The notes beneath the pieces are model-generated. The model ran no database searches and was not told the DNA's origin. It worked only from the letters and a program-made list of their open reading frames with translations. Source: Chthoniobacterales bacterium (GTDB taxonomy: Bacteria > Verrucomicrobiota > Verrucomicrobiae > Chthoniobacterales > UBA10450). From it: a DNA stretch of 5,889 bases. Where the stretch lies: NCBI GenBank assembly GCA_003244125.1, contig QHBL01000021.1:1-5889 (forward strand). The letters run 5' to 3'. Position numbers and translations under genes: made by a program. Of the stretch, positions 1 through 5,816 are shown in pieces; position 1 is the first letter of the stretch, and the number at the start of each line of letters is the position of its first letter.

Positions 1-3
1 GAG

Positions 4-612
4 GTGTCGTTGTTGAAACAAAGTCTTGCCGGTAATTCGCCGGGCATAGAACACGCCTGGGGCAACTTGCGTTCAGAGTTGCTGGGTTTCATTACAGCCC
101 GAGTGTCTTCGCGACCGATCGCAGACGACCTGCTGCAGGACGTTTTCCTTCGCGTCCAGCGAAGTGGCGCCGAGCTGAAACAAATCGGTAATCTGCGGGC
201 CTGGATGTTTCGGATAACGCGAAACGTGCTGATTGACCATCACCGCGTGCAGGCGAAAGGGAAAACTCAAGAACTGCACGAGTGGCTGCCGGATGATCCA
301 GCGGATTGGGGAAGACAAATTCAGGAGAAGCTCGCCCCTTGTCTGCGCGTGATGATTGATGAGCTGCCGAAAATATACGCGGACGCGCTTCGCTCAGTTG
401 AGCTGAATGAAATGTCGCAAGCAGAGGCAGCCAAAGAACTGCATGTCTCATTGACTGCCCTGAAATCGCGCGTGAGACGTGGACGAGCCCTCTTAAAGAA
501 ACTCCTGCTGGAGTGCTGCCATTTCGAAGTCACCGCAGCCGGCAAGGTCCTGGACTACTGGCCACGCGCGTGCTGTTCGGATGGTTCCACCAAACTACGA
601 GATTGTTCTTGA
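4..612 (+). CDS. sigZ: ECF-type RNA polymerase sigma factor, SigZ-like
   Basis: Extracytoplasmic-function sigma factor that would direct RNA polymerase to a small set of promoters, probably including its own operon. Sigma region 2 is visible at about residues 20-82, with the typical DDLLQDVFLRV stretch (41-51) and the NLRAWMFRITRNVLIDHHR block that contacts the -10 element. Region 4 is at about 118-170, with the HTH around SQAEAAKELHVSLTALKSRV. After region 4 comes a roughly 30-residue tail with C171, C172, C190, C191 and C201, resembling the SigZ C-terminus as I recall it and possibly metal-binding (inference). No anti-sigma gene follows; arsM starts 3 bases after the stop, so the two are surely co-transcribed. 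The start is uncertain: GTG at 4 is the first candidate, but gaggtg at 1-6 resembles a Shine-Dalgarno site for TTG at 10 or 13, and the window cuts off anything further upstream. Confidence 0.88.
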   Translation: MSLLKQSLAGNSPGIEHAWGNLRSELLGFITARVSSRPIADDLLQDVFLRVQRSGAELKQIGNLRAWMFRITRNVLIDHHRVQAKGKTQELHEWLPDDPADWGRQIQEKLAPCLRVMIDELPKIYADALRSVELNEMSQAEAAKELHVSLTALKSRVRRGRALLKKLLLECCHFEVTAAGKVLDYWPRACCSDGSTKLRDCS

Positions 613-615
613 ATC

Positions 616-1419
616 ATGCCTGCTGAAATTTCATCCAAATCCGAAGAGTTGCGCGCAGCTGTGCGTACGCGTTACGGGGCGATTGCACGAGAGCGCGCCG
701 TAAGTTCTGGCCCATGCTGTGGCGATGGCAATTCCTGCTGCGGGACTAATGGCGAGTCAGCCACACTACTCGGATACTCTGCCGACGAGATAGCGGCAGT
801 TCCTGATGGCGCAGACCTGGGCTTAGGATGCGGAACTCCTTTATCAGTCGCGGCGCTGAAAGAAGGCGAGACTGTTTTGGATTTGGGAAGCGGTGCGGGT
901 TTCGATTGCTTTCTCGCGGCGCGTGAAGTGGGTCTCAGCGGCTATGTCATCGGTGTGGACATGACGCTCGACATGGTGGCCAGGGCATGGCGCAATGCCG
1001 CGAAAGTAAACGTTGGGAACGTCGATTTCCGGCTCGGCGAAATCGAGCAATTGCCCGTCGCCGACTCCTCAGTTGATGTGATCATCAGCAACTGCGTCAT
1101 CAACCTCTCGCCCGATAAACCACGCGTGTTTCGGGAGGCCTATCGCGTTCTTAGAGCTGGAGGACGATTGGCGATCTCGGATGTCGTGACTCCAGTCCCA
1201 CTTCCCGAGGAAATCAAAAACGACTTGGCATTGCACACGGGATGTCTCGCCGGTGCAACCTTACTGAGCGATCTCGACGCTATCCTCAAAGAATGCGGAT
1301 TCTATGACATCCGGATCACTCCGAAGACAGAAAGTCGCGAATTCATCAAGGATTGGGCGCCGGGTTTGAACCTGGAGGATTACGTCGCGTCCGCGATCAT
1401 TCAAGCAACCAAGCAATAA
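616..1419 (+). CDS. arsM: Arsenite S-adenosylmethionine methyltransferase ArsM
   Basis: Cytoplasmic enzyme that transfers methyl groups from SAM to trivalent arsenic, giving methylated and eventually volatile arsines; a detoxification step. The 267 residues match the family length. SAM motif I is VLDLGSGAGFD (87-97), followed by GVDMT (113-117) and motif-IV-like DVIISNCVINL (154-164). The three cysteines expected to bind As(III) in ArsM are present: C72 in GLGCG, C160 in SNCVINL and C210 in HTGCLAGA. An extra N-terminal CC-x5-CC pair (C34, C35, C41, C42) lies before the fold, as in many bacterial ArsM. The ATG lies 3 bases after the sigma-factor stop with no good ribosome site, so translation is probably coupled. 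The unit continues into the secreted CCGGCC peptide gene. The annotation is secure at family level; substrate range (As versus other thiophilic metalloids) is inferred. Confidence 0.95.
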   Translation: MPAEISSKSEELRAAVRTRYGAIARERAVSSGPCCGDGNSCCGTNGESATLLGYSADEIAAVPDGADLGLGCGTPLSVAALKEGETVLDLGSGAGFDCFLAAREVGLSGYVIGVDMTLDMVARAWRNAAKVNVGNVDFRLGEIEQLPVADSSVDVIISNCVINLSPDKPRVFREAYRVLRAGGRLAISDVVTPVPLPEEIKNDLALHTGCLAGATLLSDLDAILKECGFYDIRITPKTESREFIKDWAPGLNLEDYVASAIIQATKQ

Positions 1420-1445
1420 GGCATTTTTTTGAAAGCGCTAATAAC

Positions 1446-1456
1446 AAGGGGGTGAG
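1446..1456 (+). promoter_or_regulatory. Strong ribosome binding site of the CCGGCC peptide gene
   Basis: The purine-rich aagggggtgag lies 7 bases before the ATG at 1464. It fixes that ATG as the start, although the reading frame stays open upstream to 1353 inside arsM. It is much stronger than the signal before arsM, which suggests the peptide is made in larger amounts than the enzyme (inference). Confidence 0.7.
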
Positions 1457-1463
1457 ACGAAAC

Positions 1464-1622
1464 ATGAAGAAGTTTGCATTAACTACAATGGCTCTGAGCT
1501 TGCTCGCGATGGGAGCAACTGCGGCTGCAAAGCCAGGCGCCAAGCCCGCAAAAGAAAAGCCGGCTCAGCCGAACACAGCTGGATGCTGTGGAGGTTGCTG
1601 CGCGAAGACACCGAATCACTAA
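1464..1622 (+). CDS. Small secreted cysteine-cluster peptide (CCGGCC), ars-linked
   Basis: A 52-residue protein I do not recognise by name. Residues 1-22 are a classical Sec signal peptide: MKK, a hydrophobic core (FALTTMALSLLAMGA), and an Ala-rich AAA cleavage region before K23. The mature chain of about 30 residues has a Lys/Pro/Ala linker (23-39) and then GCCGGCCAKTPNH, with C41, C42, C45 and C46. Two vicinal cysteine pairs are well suited to bind As(III), Cu(I) or similar soft metal ions, but that function is inferred from composition and from its place directly after arsM. The start rests on the strong ribosome site at 1446-1456 and on the signal peptide beginning there. The gene is 44 bases after arsM on the same strand and is followed by a hairpin, so it is the last gene of the operon. 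Alternatives are a lipoprotein-like metal chaperone (no lipobox cysteine is seen near the cleavage site) or a modified-peptide precursor. Confidence 0.75.
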   Translation: MKKFALTTMALSLLAMGATAAAKPGAKPAKEKPAQPNTAGCCGGCCAKTPNH

Positions 1623-1632
1623 CGCAATGGGG

Positions 1633-1662
1633 CGCGGGCAACGCTTCAGTGCGTTGCCCGCG
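1633..1662 (+). terminator. Perfect 12-bp hairpin ending the sigZ-arsM-peptide unit
   Basis: cgcgggcaacgc (1633-1644) pairs without mismatch with gcgttgcccgcg (1651-1662) across the 6-base loop ttcagt. It begins 10 bases after the peptide stop. No T-run follows, so it may act as a weak or Rho-assisted terminator, as an mRNA 3'-end stabiliser, or as a bidirectional barrier between the ars unit and the convergent methyltransferase genes. Confidence 0.7.
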
Positions 1663-1815
1663 TGTCCCAGCAGCACCTATAAACATGCGTTCGCGACCCG
1701 CCCACTGTGAAGCATTTCCGAAATAAAAGTTTGCGGATCTTTTCCAGTCCAGGATTGCTCGTTCGCAAATCGTCCCGTAAATATGACAACCTTCGTCCGG
1801 GTTCATGGACAACAG

Positions 1816-2475
1816 TCACTTCTTGCGAACGATCTGAAGTCCGTCCGCGATCGGTAACAAGACTGACTCGACCCTCGGGTCGTTTGCGAGTTTGCGGTTC
1901 AAATTGTCGAGAGCAATAGCATCAGCGTCGGTCAGCGGTTGTTCGACAATGCGTCCGCCCCAGAGCATATTGTCAAAGATGAACACTCCGTTGGTCTTCA
2001 TCTTGGGCAATAGGATTTCGAAGTAGGTATCGTAGCCGGTTTTGTCGGCATCAATGAACGCAAAATCCAACGGTTCTGATGGCTGCCATTCAGTTAATTT
2101 CTGAGCAGCGTTTCCTAGTTGTAGCTCTAGGCGATCTCTAAGCGCTGCCTTCGTCCAGTATTGCTGCGCGATCGCCGCCCACTCCTCATTGATTTCAAAG
2201 CAAGTCAGTCGGCCACCCGCTGATAGTCCCCGACCAATGCAGATAGAACTATAACCAGTGAAAGTTCCTACTTCGACTGCCGTTCGAACATTCAGCGCCT
2301 TGGTCAGGATCGTTAGAAAGTCGCCCTGTTCGCGGCTAATCAGCATGCGAGCAATGTTGCCACGCGCTTCGGTCTCGCTGCGCAACTGGCTCAAAAGCGG
2401 ATCGTCCGTTCGGGAGCGAGACCGCACGATATACTCGTAAACCTTGTCGTTCAGCGAAACAAACTTCGGCGCCAT
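1816..2475 (-). CDS. Family-3 SAM-dependent O-methyltransferase (caffeoyl-CoA type)
   Basis: A 219-residue class I methyltransferase of the Methyltransf_3 / bacterial catechol-type O-methyltransferase group, which methylates hydroxyls on small molecules with a divalent cation. Visible motifs are AVEVGTFTGYSS (SAM motif I, 66-77), CFEIN (92-96, acidic ribose contact), FAFIDADKTGYD (138-149) and IFDNMLWGG (166-174). The aspartates of FIDADK and the D-N of FDNMLW are the expected metal ligands. Length and motif order are complete. The ATG at 2475 was chosen because MAPKF begins a normal family N-terminus; the frame stays open to 2637, but that part overlaps the upstream methyltransferase gene. 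It lies 22 bases after that gene's stop on the same strand, so the two were probably an operon; its original promoter may have been lost with the truncation at about 3157. The substrate cannot be told from sequence. Confidence 0.87.
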   Translation of the reverse strand: MAPKFVSLNDKVYEYIVRSRSRTDDPLLSQLRSETEARGNIARMLISREQGDFLTILTKALNVRTAVEVGTFTGYSSICIGRGLSAGGRLTCFEINEEWAAIAQQYWTKAALRDRLELQLGNAAQKLTEWQPSEPLDFAFIDADKTGYDTYFEILLPKMKTNGVFIFDNMLWGGRIVEQPLTDADAIALDNLNRKLANDPRVESVLLPIADGLQIVRKK

Positions 2476-2497
2476 ATCAGGAAATACTTCGGAAGTC

Positions 2498-3157
2498 TCA
2501 ACTGGCGACAGCTTCAACGTACGCCATCGGAATTGTAAGGCGTAGTTCGCCCTCTCGCTCTGCCAGTTCATCCAGGCGACGGAGTAGCGTGATGAGGAAT
2601 TGTTTCTGATTGTCGCCGGCCACCTCTCTCCAGCCATCGAGAAAGCCTAGCTTAACGAAGTGATAATTGAGGAGCGCCATTCCACTCCGAAAGCGCATCG
2701 AGGCTTTCCTTTCTACGACACGTCGAATAGAAAAACCTCCAGCTTCTAGTAGATGAAGGACGCTTTCCGTCGTCGCGCGATGTTCGATGGGAGCCTTAAG
2801 TCTCTGCGTCGCCTCATCATCATCGCTAATAACATCAGCGAAGACAGCGTAGAATTCCTCCATGTGTCCCCGGAGATTTGTGCTCAAGGCTAAAGTCGCG
2901 CCTTTCCTGGCTACCCGCCGGCACTCTCCAATTGCTGTGGCGGCATCTTCAAAGTTATTGAGGCCCAGATTTGAAACAATAAGGTCAAATGCGCTGTCGG
3001 CGAAAGGCACCGCCACAGCGCTTCCTTCATGCAAAGTGACATTGCTTACGCCCCACGAAGTAATCTGCGCCCGCGCCAGGGCGCCTGTCCAAGGATCAAT
3101 TCCGTGCAAACGACAGTTTGGTCCTAATCTTTCCGCGAGTTCGATTAAGGTCGCGAA
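2498..3157 (-). pseudogene. 5'-truncated class I SAM-dependent methyltransferase
   Basis: Remnant of a UbiE/Methyltransf_11-like enzyme. The preserved part reads FATLIELAERLGPNCRLHGIDP (3157 downward), the helix after motif I and the motif II strand with the acidic D of HGIDP. It continues through VTLHEGSAVAVPFADSAFD and LIVSNLGLNNF (motif IV region) to an ordinary C-terminus at 2498. The glycine-rich motif I (DxGxGxG) and everything before it are missing. Upstream in this frame the sequence stops making sense as a methyltransferase, while the opposite strand starts to encode a relaxase. The only starts left are internal, such as TTG at 3109, and would give a protein without a complete SAM pocket. 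I infer a non-functional gene cut by a recombination event. The 3' half is undamaged by frameshifts, so the loss is either recent or the fragment is still tolerated. Confidence 0.78.
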
Positions 3158-3644
3158 GGTTTTGGCGAGCGGCGCGATTCGACTGAAGGACGGTCGCGTC
3201 CTGCCGCCGCACTATCGGCAGTTTCAACGGGGATACGCGGTCACGTCGTACGGCTCGCAGGGCAAGACCGTGGATCACGTCTTGTTTTCCGATTCCGCTG
3301 TCCGCACTGCATCCAACGCGCAGCAGTGGTACGTCACGATTTCGCGTGGCCGAAAGAGCGTAAGAATTTTCACACCCGACAAAGAACAACTGCGTCATGC
3401 CATCATGCGAAGCGGCGAGCGTGAGCTCGCGCTTGATTTGGTCCCGCAAGAGAAGCGCGGTTGGCGTCTGCGATACAAAATCCCTCGCTCGATCGGGCGC
3501 GGTCGTGAATTCGCGCGCCGGATTTGCTTCATGGCGATGCGTTCCTGGAGCAATCAATTCCTTGGCATCGATTTGAATCGACAACATGAAATCAGAAGCT
3601 CGCAGACAACCCGCTCAACCCGCACCCGCGTGCTGGCAGCGTGA
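3156..3644 (+). pseudogene. C-terminal remnant of MobF/TraA-type conjugative relaxase-helicase
   Basis: Fragment of the RecD/TraI-like helicase half of a MobF relaxase, the protein that nicks and unwinds DNA for conjugative transfer. Recognisable parts are GAIRLKDGRVLPPHYRQF, then GYAVTSYGSQGKTVDHVLF (about 3231-3287, helicase motif V, SQGKT), and WYVTISRGRKSVRIFT (about 3327-3374, motif VI with the arginine-finger type R). The usual protein is several times longer, with an N-terminal Tyr/His3 nicking domain and Walker A and B motifs; none of these is present. The frame is open further left (to 2862), but there it only mirrors the opposite-strand methyltransferase. The residues after about 3450 are basic and low in recognisable motifs, ending at 3644. 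It has no credible start or ribosome site and should be inert. Confidence 0.8.
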
Positions 3645-3936
3645 AGCGCCTTGCCCATGCCTGCGCGTCGAGACTCGCGGCAATGGCATGCGCTTGTTTC
3701 CGTATCAACACTTGGCGACCGCGTCGCTTATTTGCGACGAAAAGGCCGAAACACTGCGCTTAACGTTCTCTTCGCACGACATCCAAATCATTGGAAATAA
3801 CCTGCGCTCACTATTCTTCGCGCTTCAGGAGTTCGCCGTGAAATGGGTGCGCCCAATTCCAGAACGCTATCTTGCTTTTGAAACCGGCGACGATGGCGTA
3901 ATCCTCGAAGTCCGAATCGAAGAGACCGAAGAGTAA
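3586..3936 (+). CDS. Hypothetical protein downstream of relaxase remnant
   Basis: Unrecognised protein of up to 116 residues. ATG 3586 overlaps the relaxase remnant by 59 bases; an internal ATG at 3688 would give 82 residues beginning MRLFPYQHLA, and the more structured-looking sequence starts there. This part alternates predicted strands and a helix (LRLTFSSHDIQIIG, then SLFFALQEFAVKWVR), with an acidic end. The first 34 residues are Pro/Arg/Cys-rich and may be untranslated. There is no signal peptide or membrane segment. No good ribosome site precedes either start. It sits where small accessory genes follow relaxases in mobile elements, so cargo or a transfer-linked role is possible, but no function is assigned. 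Confidence 0.5.
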   Translation: MKSEARRQPAQPAPACWQREAPCPCLRVETRGNGMRLFPYQHLATASLICDEKAETLRLTFSSHDIQIIGNNLRSLFFALQEFAVKWVRPIPERYLAFETGDDGVILEVRIEETEE

Positions 3937-3962
3937 TTAGATAACGCTCGTACAATCATGCG

Positions 3963-4326
3963 ATGATGGTATCGTGCGCTGTGAAGGCGCTTATCTGCCC
4001 GCACTGCAAACGCACGTGCCTGAAACCGCGAGCGTCTGCACCGGCTGCGCGCAGAGATCGTGCGCGGTGCGACTCGCGGTGAACGTTCTCTCATGGGATG
4101 CGCCTTCATGCTCGCGGCGCTTCCACTGATGGGTGTCATCGTGACAGCGCTGCAGATTGCGCGCGGACCTTCGGCCTTTCCGTCGCCGAGAGCAGATATC
4201 GCCATCTTTGTCGTCCTGGCCTTCGTCGCGTTCTTCGGCGGCGCATACGTGTTAGGACGCGCCGTGGCACGGCGCTTTTTTGGCCGTTCAAAGGTGCGCT
4301 TCTTTCAGTCCTACCGGCATCGATAA
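3963..4326 (+). pseudogene. Zinc-ribbon / two-TM membrane protein, two apparent frameshifts
   Basis: Three consecutive reading frames together give one sensible protein. The first frame, from ATG 3963/3966 or GTG 3981, gives VKALICPHCK. The second, from about 4013, gives HVPETASVCTGCA. The third, from about 4054, gives EIVRGATRGERSLMGCAFML and runs to the stop at 4326. Joined, they form a CPHC...CTGC zinc ribbon followed by EIVRGATRGER and two membrane segments (about MGCAFMLAALPLMGVIVTAL and IFVVLAFVAFFGGAYVLG), with a basic tail KVRFFQSYRHR. The order resembles small zinc-ribbon membrane proteins seen in many bacteria; their function is unknown to me. Each frame change is consistent with one missing base (near 4011 and near 4052). 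The third frame alone could start at GTG 4060 and make an 88-residue two-TM protein without the ribbon. Gene decay or sequencing error are both possible. Confidence 0.65.
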
Positions 4327-4332
4327 CCGCGA

Positions 4333-4362
4333 CGTGTTCGCTCCAAAGCGGGAGCGAACGTG
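4333..4362 (+). terminator. Hairpin after the zinc-ribbon gene
   Basis: gttcgctcc (4336-4344) pairs perfectly with ggagcgaac (4351-4359) over the loop aaagcg. It can be extended outward to c4333-g4362 through two G-T pairs. It lies just after the stop at 4326 and before the excisionase-like gene. No T-run follows, so it is terminator-like rather than a classical intrinsic terminator. Confidence 0.5.
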
Positions 4363-4394
4363 GCGATTCCGCTCGCTAGGATGCCATCACTTTC

Positions 4395-4604
4395 ATGGAC
4401 ACGCTAAACGCTCTCGCTATCCCATCTTCAGCCGCCGAAAAGGAGCGACTCGCCTATTCCGTGCAAGAGGCAGCCGACCTTCTCGGGGTAGATTACTTCA
4501 GCGTGTATCGGCTTATTCAGCGCGGAAAACTGCGCGCATGTCGCGCGCTTCGTGGAAAGCTGCTCGTTCCTCGCGCCGAACTGTTGCGACTTCTTAAAAA
4601 CTGA
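4395..4604 (+). CDS. xis: Excisionase-family HTH DNA-binding protein
   Basis: A 69-residue protein with a MerR/excisionase-type winged helix (HTH_17 group). Residues 21-48 read YSVQEAADLLGVDYFSVYRL and continue into IQRGKLRA, followed by the wing and LLVPRAELLRLL (56-67). Such proteins bind element ends and bias the integrase toward excision, or act as small regulators. It converges on the integrase with only 4 bases between stops, which supports a recombination-directionality role, although the gene symbol is by context. The ATG at 4395 lacks a clear ribosome site. A TAGGAT hexamer at 4377-4382 could be a -10 giving an almost leaderless message, but no good -35 is seen. Confidence 0.75.
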   Translation: MDTLNALAIPSSAAEKERLAYSVQEAADLLGVDYFSVYRLIQRGKLRACRALRGKLLVPRAELLRLLKN

Positions 4605-4608
4605 TTCG

Positions 4609-5715
4609 TTAGGAAGCCATGCCGAAGCTCACACGCTGTGCTTGAGCAAGGCTGTGATCCTGGCGGAGATGTCCGTAGGTCTTCATGCAAAGCGCGCCGC
4701 CGTCTTTATGACCAAGCCAGCGCGAGACGGTGGGAATATCCACGCCGCTCTCGATGCAAATCGTGGCGAACAGATGGCGCAAATCGTGGTGGGTGATCCG
4801 CCTCATTCCAATTTTCGTCGCCGCATGCGTCATGCTGTTCTGGCACTCGAAAACACGCATAACGCTCGCACTTGCCGGCTCGATCGAACGTTCCTTCCTT
4901 AGTTCGGTTAGCATTGCTTCCAGCTCGGGAATCATCGGCACATATCGCGATTCGCCGCCTTTCGTTCCGGTAACGGGATGTCCGCGAACGCAAAGCTGGC
5001 GGCGATCGAAAAGCACGTCTGACCAAGCGACAAATCTCGCTTCGCCCAAGCGCAGGCCGCTATAAGCGAGGAACCGCACGAGGTTCGCGCAATCTTTCGA
5101 CTGACGCGCACCGGCCGTCCGGATTTCCTCGACAAACCTCAGGAACTCTTCGCGCGATGGGAACTCCAGTTGCTTCGCCCGAATCCGCATTCGAGAAAGA
5201 TTCGCCGCGGGATTTCCAAAGCGCGCACCGCTATCTACCGCTTCCGCGAAGACGCCGCGCAGCGTACCGATGGCATTATTCACGACTGAGGGCGCGTAAT
5301 GTCTTTGAAATCTAACGAGCCACTCCTGGCAATCGCGCTCGCTCACTTTGCGCACATCCGTTATGAAAAGCGCCGGCCACGACCGATTGATGAAATCGAT
5401 CAAGCCATCGTAATAATCCTTCGATCTTGGCTTGAGCGATCCATTCGCGTGCACTTTCTCCTGATATGCCCGCACAGCATCGCTGACGGTCATCTTGCCG
5501 ATGGCAACGGCGGTTATCGATTCGAGTTTCGCGCGATGATCCCGCATGACTTCTGGCAGGCGCTGCTTGGCGACGGAGAAGACAGTTGTCTCCAGGCTTT
5601 TCAAGATCGGCCTTCCATTGACCTTGAAGCGGGCAAAGTATGTTCCCGCCGGTCGATAACGGACCAAATTCTGAACTGCCGTCATTTCCCATGTCGGCTT
5701 GCCGGAAGCACTCAT
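4609..5715 (-). CDS. int: Tyrosine recombinase / site-specific integrase
   Basis: A 368-residue phage-type integrase that cuts and rejoins att sites through a covalent 3'-phosphotyrosine. The N-terminal arm-binding region (about 15-60) contains NLVRYRPAGTYFARFKVNGR. The SAM-like core-binding domain is at about 76-165, and the catalytic domain at about 185-355. The active site is complete: R222 in SGLRLGEA, K252 in GTKGG, H310 and R313 in HHDLRHLFAT, H336 in LGHKDGG, and nucleophile Y347 in MKTYGHLR. No frameshift is seen, so the enzyme should be active even though neighbouring genes are decayed. ATG 5715 gives the full length; ATG 5685 (MTAVQNLVRY) is a possible alternative; neither has a good ribosome site. 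It reads away from the tRNA-Thr whose 5' end is about 100 bases upstream, the usual position near an element end. The N-terminus resembles integrases I associate with Verrucomicrobiota (recollection). Confidence 0.94.
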   Translation of the reverse strand: MSASGKPTWEMTAVQNLVRYRPAGTYFARFKVNGRPILKSLETTVFSVAKQRLPEVMRDHRAKLESITAVAIGKMTVSDAVRAYQEKVHANGSLKPRSKDYYDGLIDFINRSWPALFITDVRKVSERDCQEWLVRFQRHYAPSVVNNAIGTLRGVFAEAVDSGARFGNPAANLSRMRIRAKQLEFPSREEFLRFVEEIRTAGARQSKDCANLVRFLAYSGLRLGEARFVAWSDVLFDRRQLCVRGHPVTGTKGGESRYVPMIPELEAMLTELRKERSIEPASASVMRVFECQNSMTHAATKIGMRRITHHDLRHLFATICIESGVDIPTVSRWLGHKDGGALCMKTYGHLRQDHSLAQAQRVSFGMAS

Positions 5716-5816
5716 CAGTCGACGATTTCATCCGGTCGGAGTTCCGGCTAAGCTCCGTTCATGGTGTATAAAGAGCTTGGGCAGCCGCGCATTTCAGCCT
5801 ATTCTCCGAGGGAAAA
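5716..5816. other. Integrase-tRNA intergenic region, candidate att/promoter DNA
   Basis: About 100 bases between the integrase start and the tRNA 5' end. It must hold the integrase promoter (minus strand) and the tRNA promoter (plus strand). TATAAA at 5767-5772 resembles a -10 for the tRNA, without a convincing -35. cggag (5738-5742) and ctccg (5752-5756) form a small inverted repeat with tccgg elements between and before, a possible protein-binding site. No certain att core could be defined. Confidence 0.3.

Noticed and set aside
1353..1463. Longer N-terminus for the CCGGCC peptide
   Set aside because: It would overlap arsM out of frame, while a strong ribosome site and a signal peptide begin at 1464.
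1554..1564. 11-base match gaaaagccggc to 5812-5822 at the tRNA 5' end, as a possible att repeat
   Set aside because: It lies inside the peptide coding sequence, and exact 11-mers are expected by chance a few times in a window this size.
1707..1919. Plus-strand open frame of 70 codons between the ars hairpin and the O-methyltransferase
   Set aside because: It runs into the antisense of the O-methyltransferase 3' end; Arg/Ser-rich, no ribosome site or domain.
2862..3155. Left half of the long plus-strand frame that ends in the relaxase remnant (2862-3644)
   Set aside because: It is antisense to clear methyltransferase coding sequence and has no relaxase-like motifs; the open frame is accidental.
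3096..3587. Minus-strand open frame of 163 codons
   Set aside because: Antisense to the relaxase motifs V and VI; composition lacks any recognisable domain.
4314..4320. ccggcat matching the tRNA acceptor start, as an att candidate
   Set aside because: Only 7 bases, with no continuation into the tRNA sequence.
5299..5751. Plus-strand open frame of 150 codons over the integrase 5' half
   Set aside because: It is the antisense shadow of the integrase, whose domains and active site are unambiguous.
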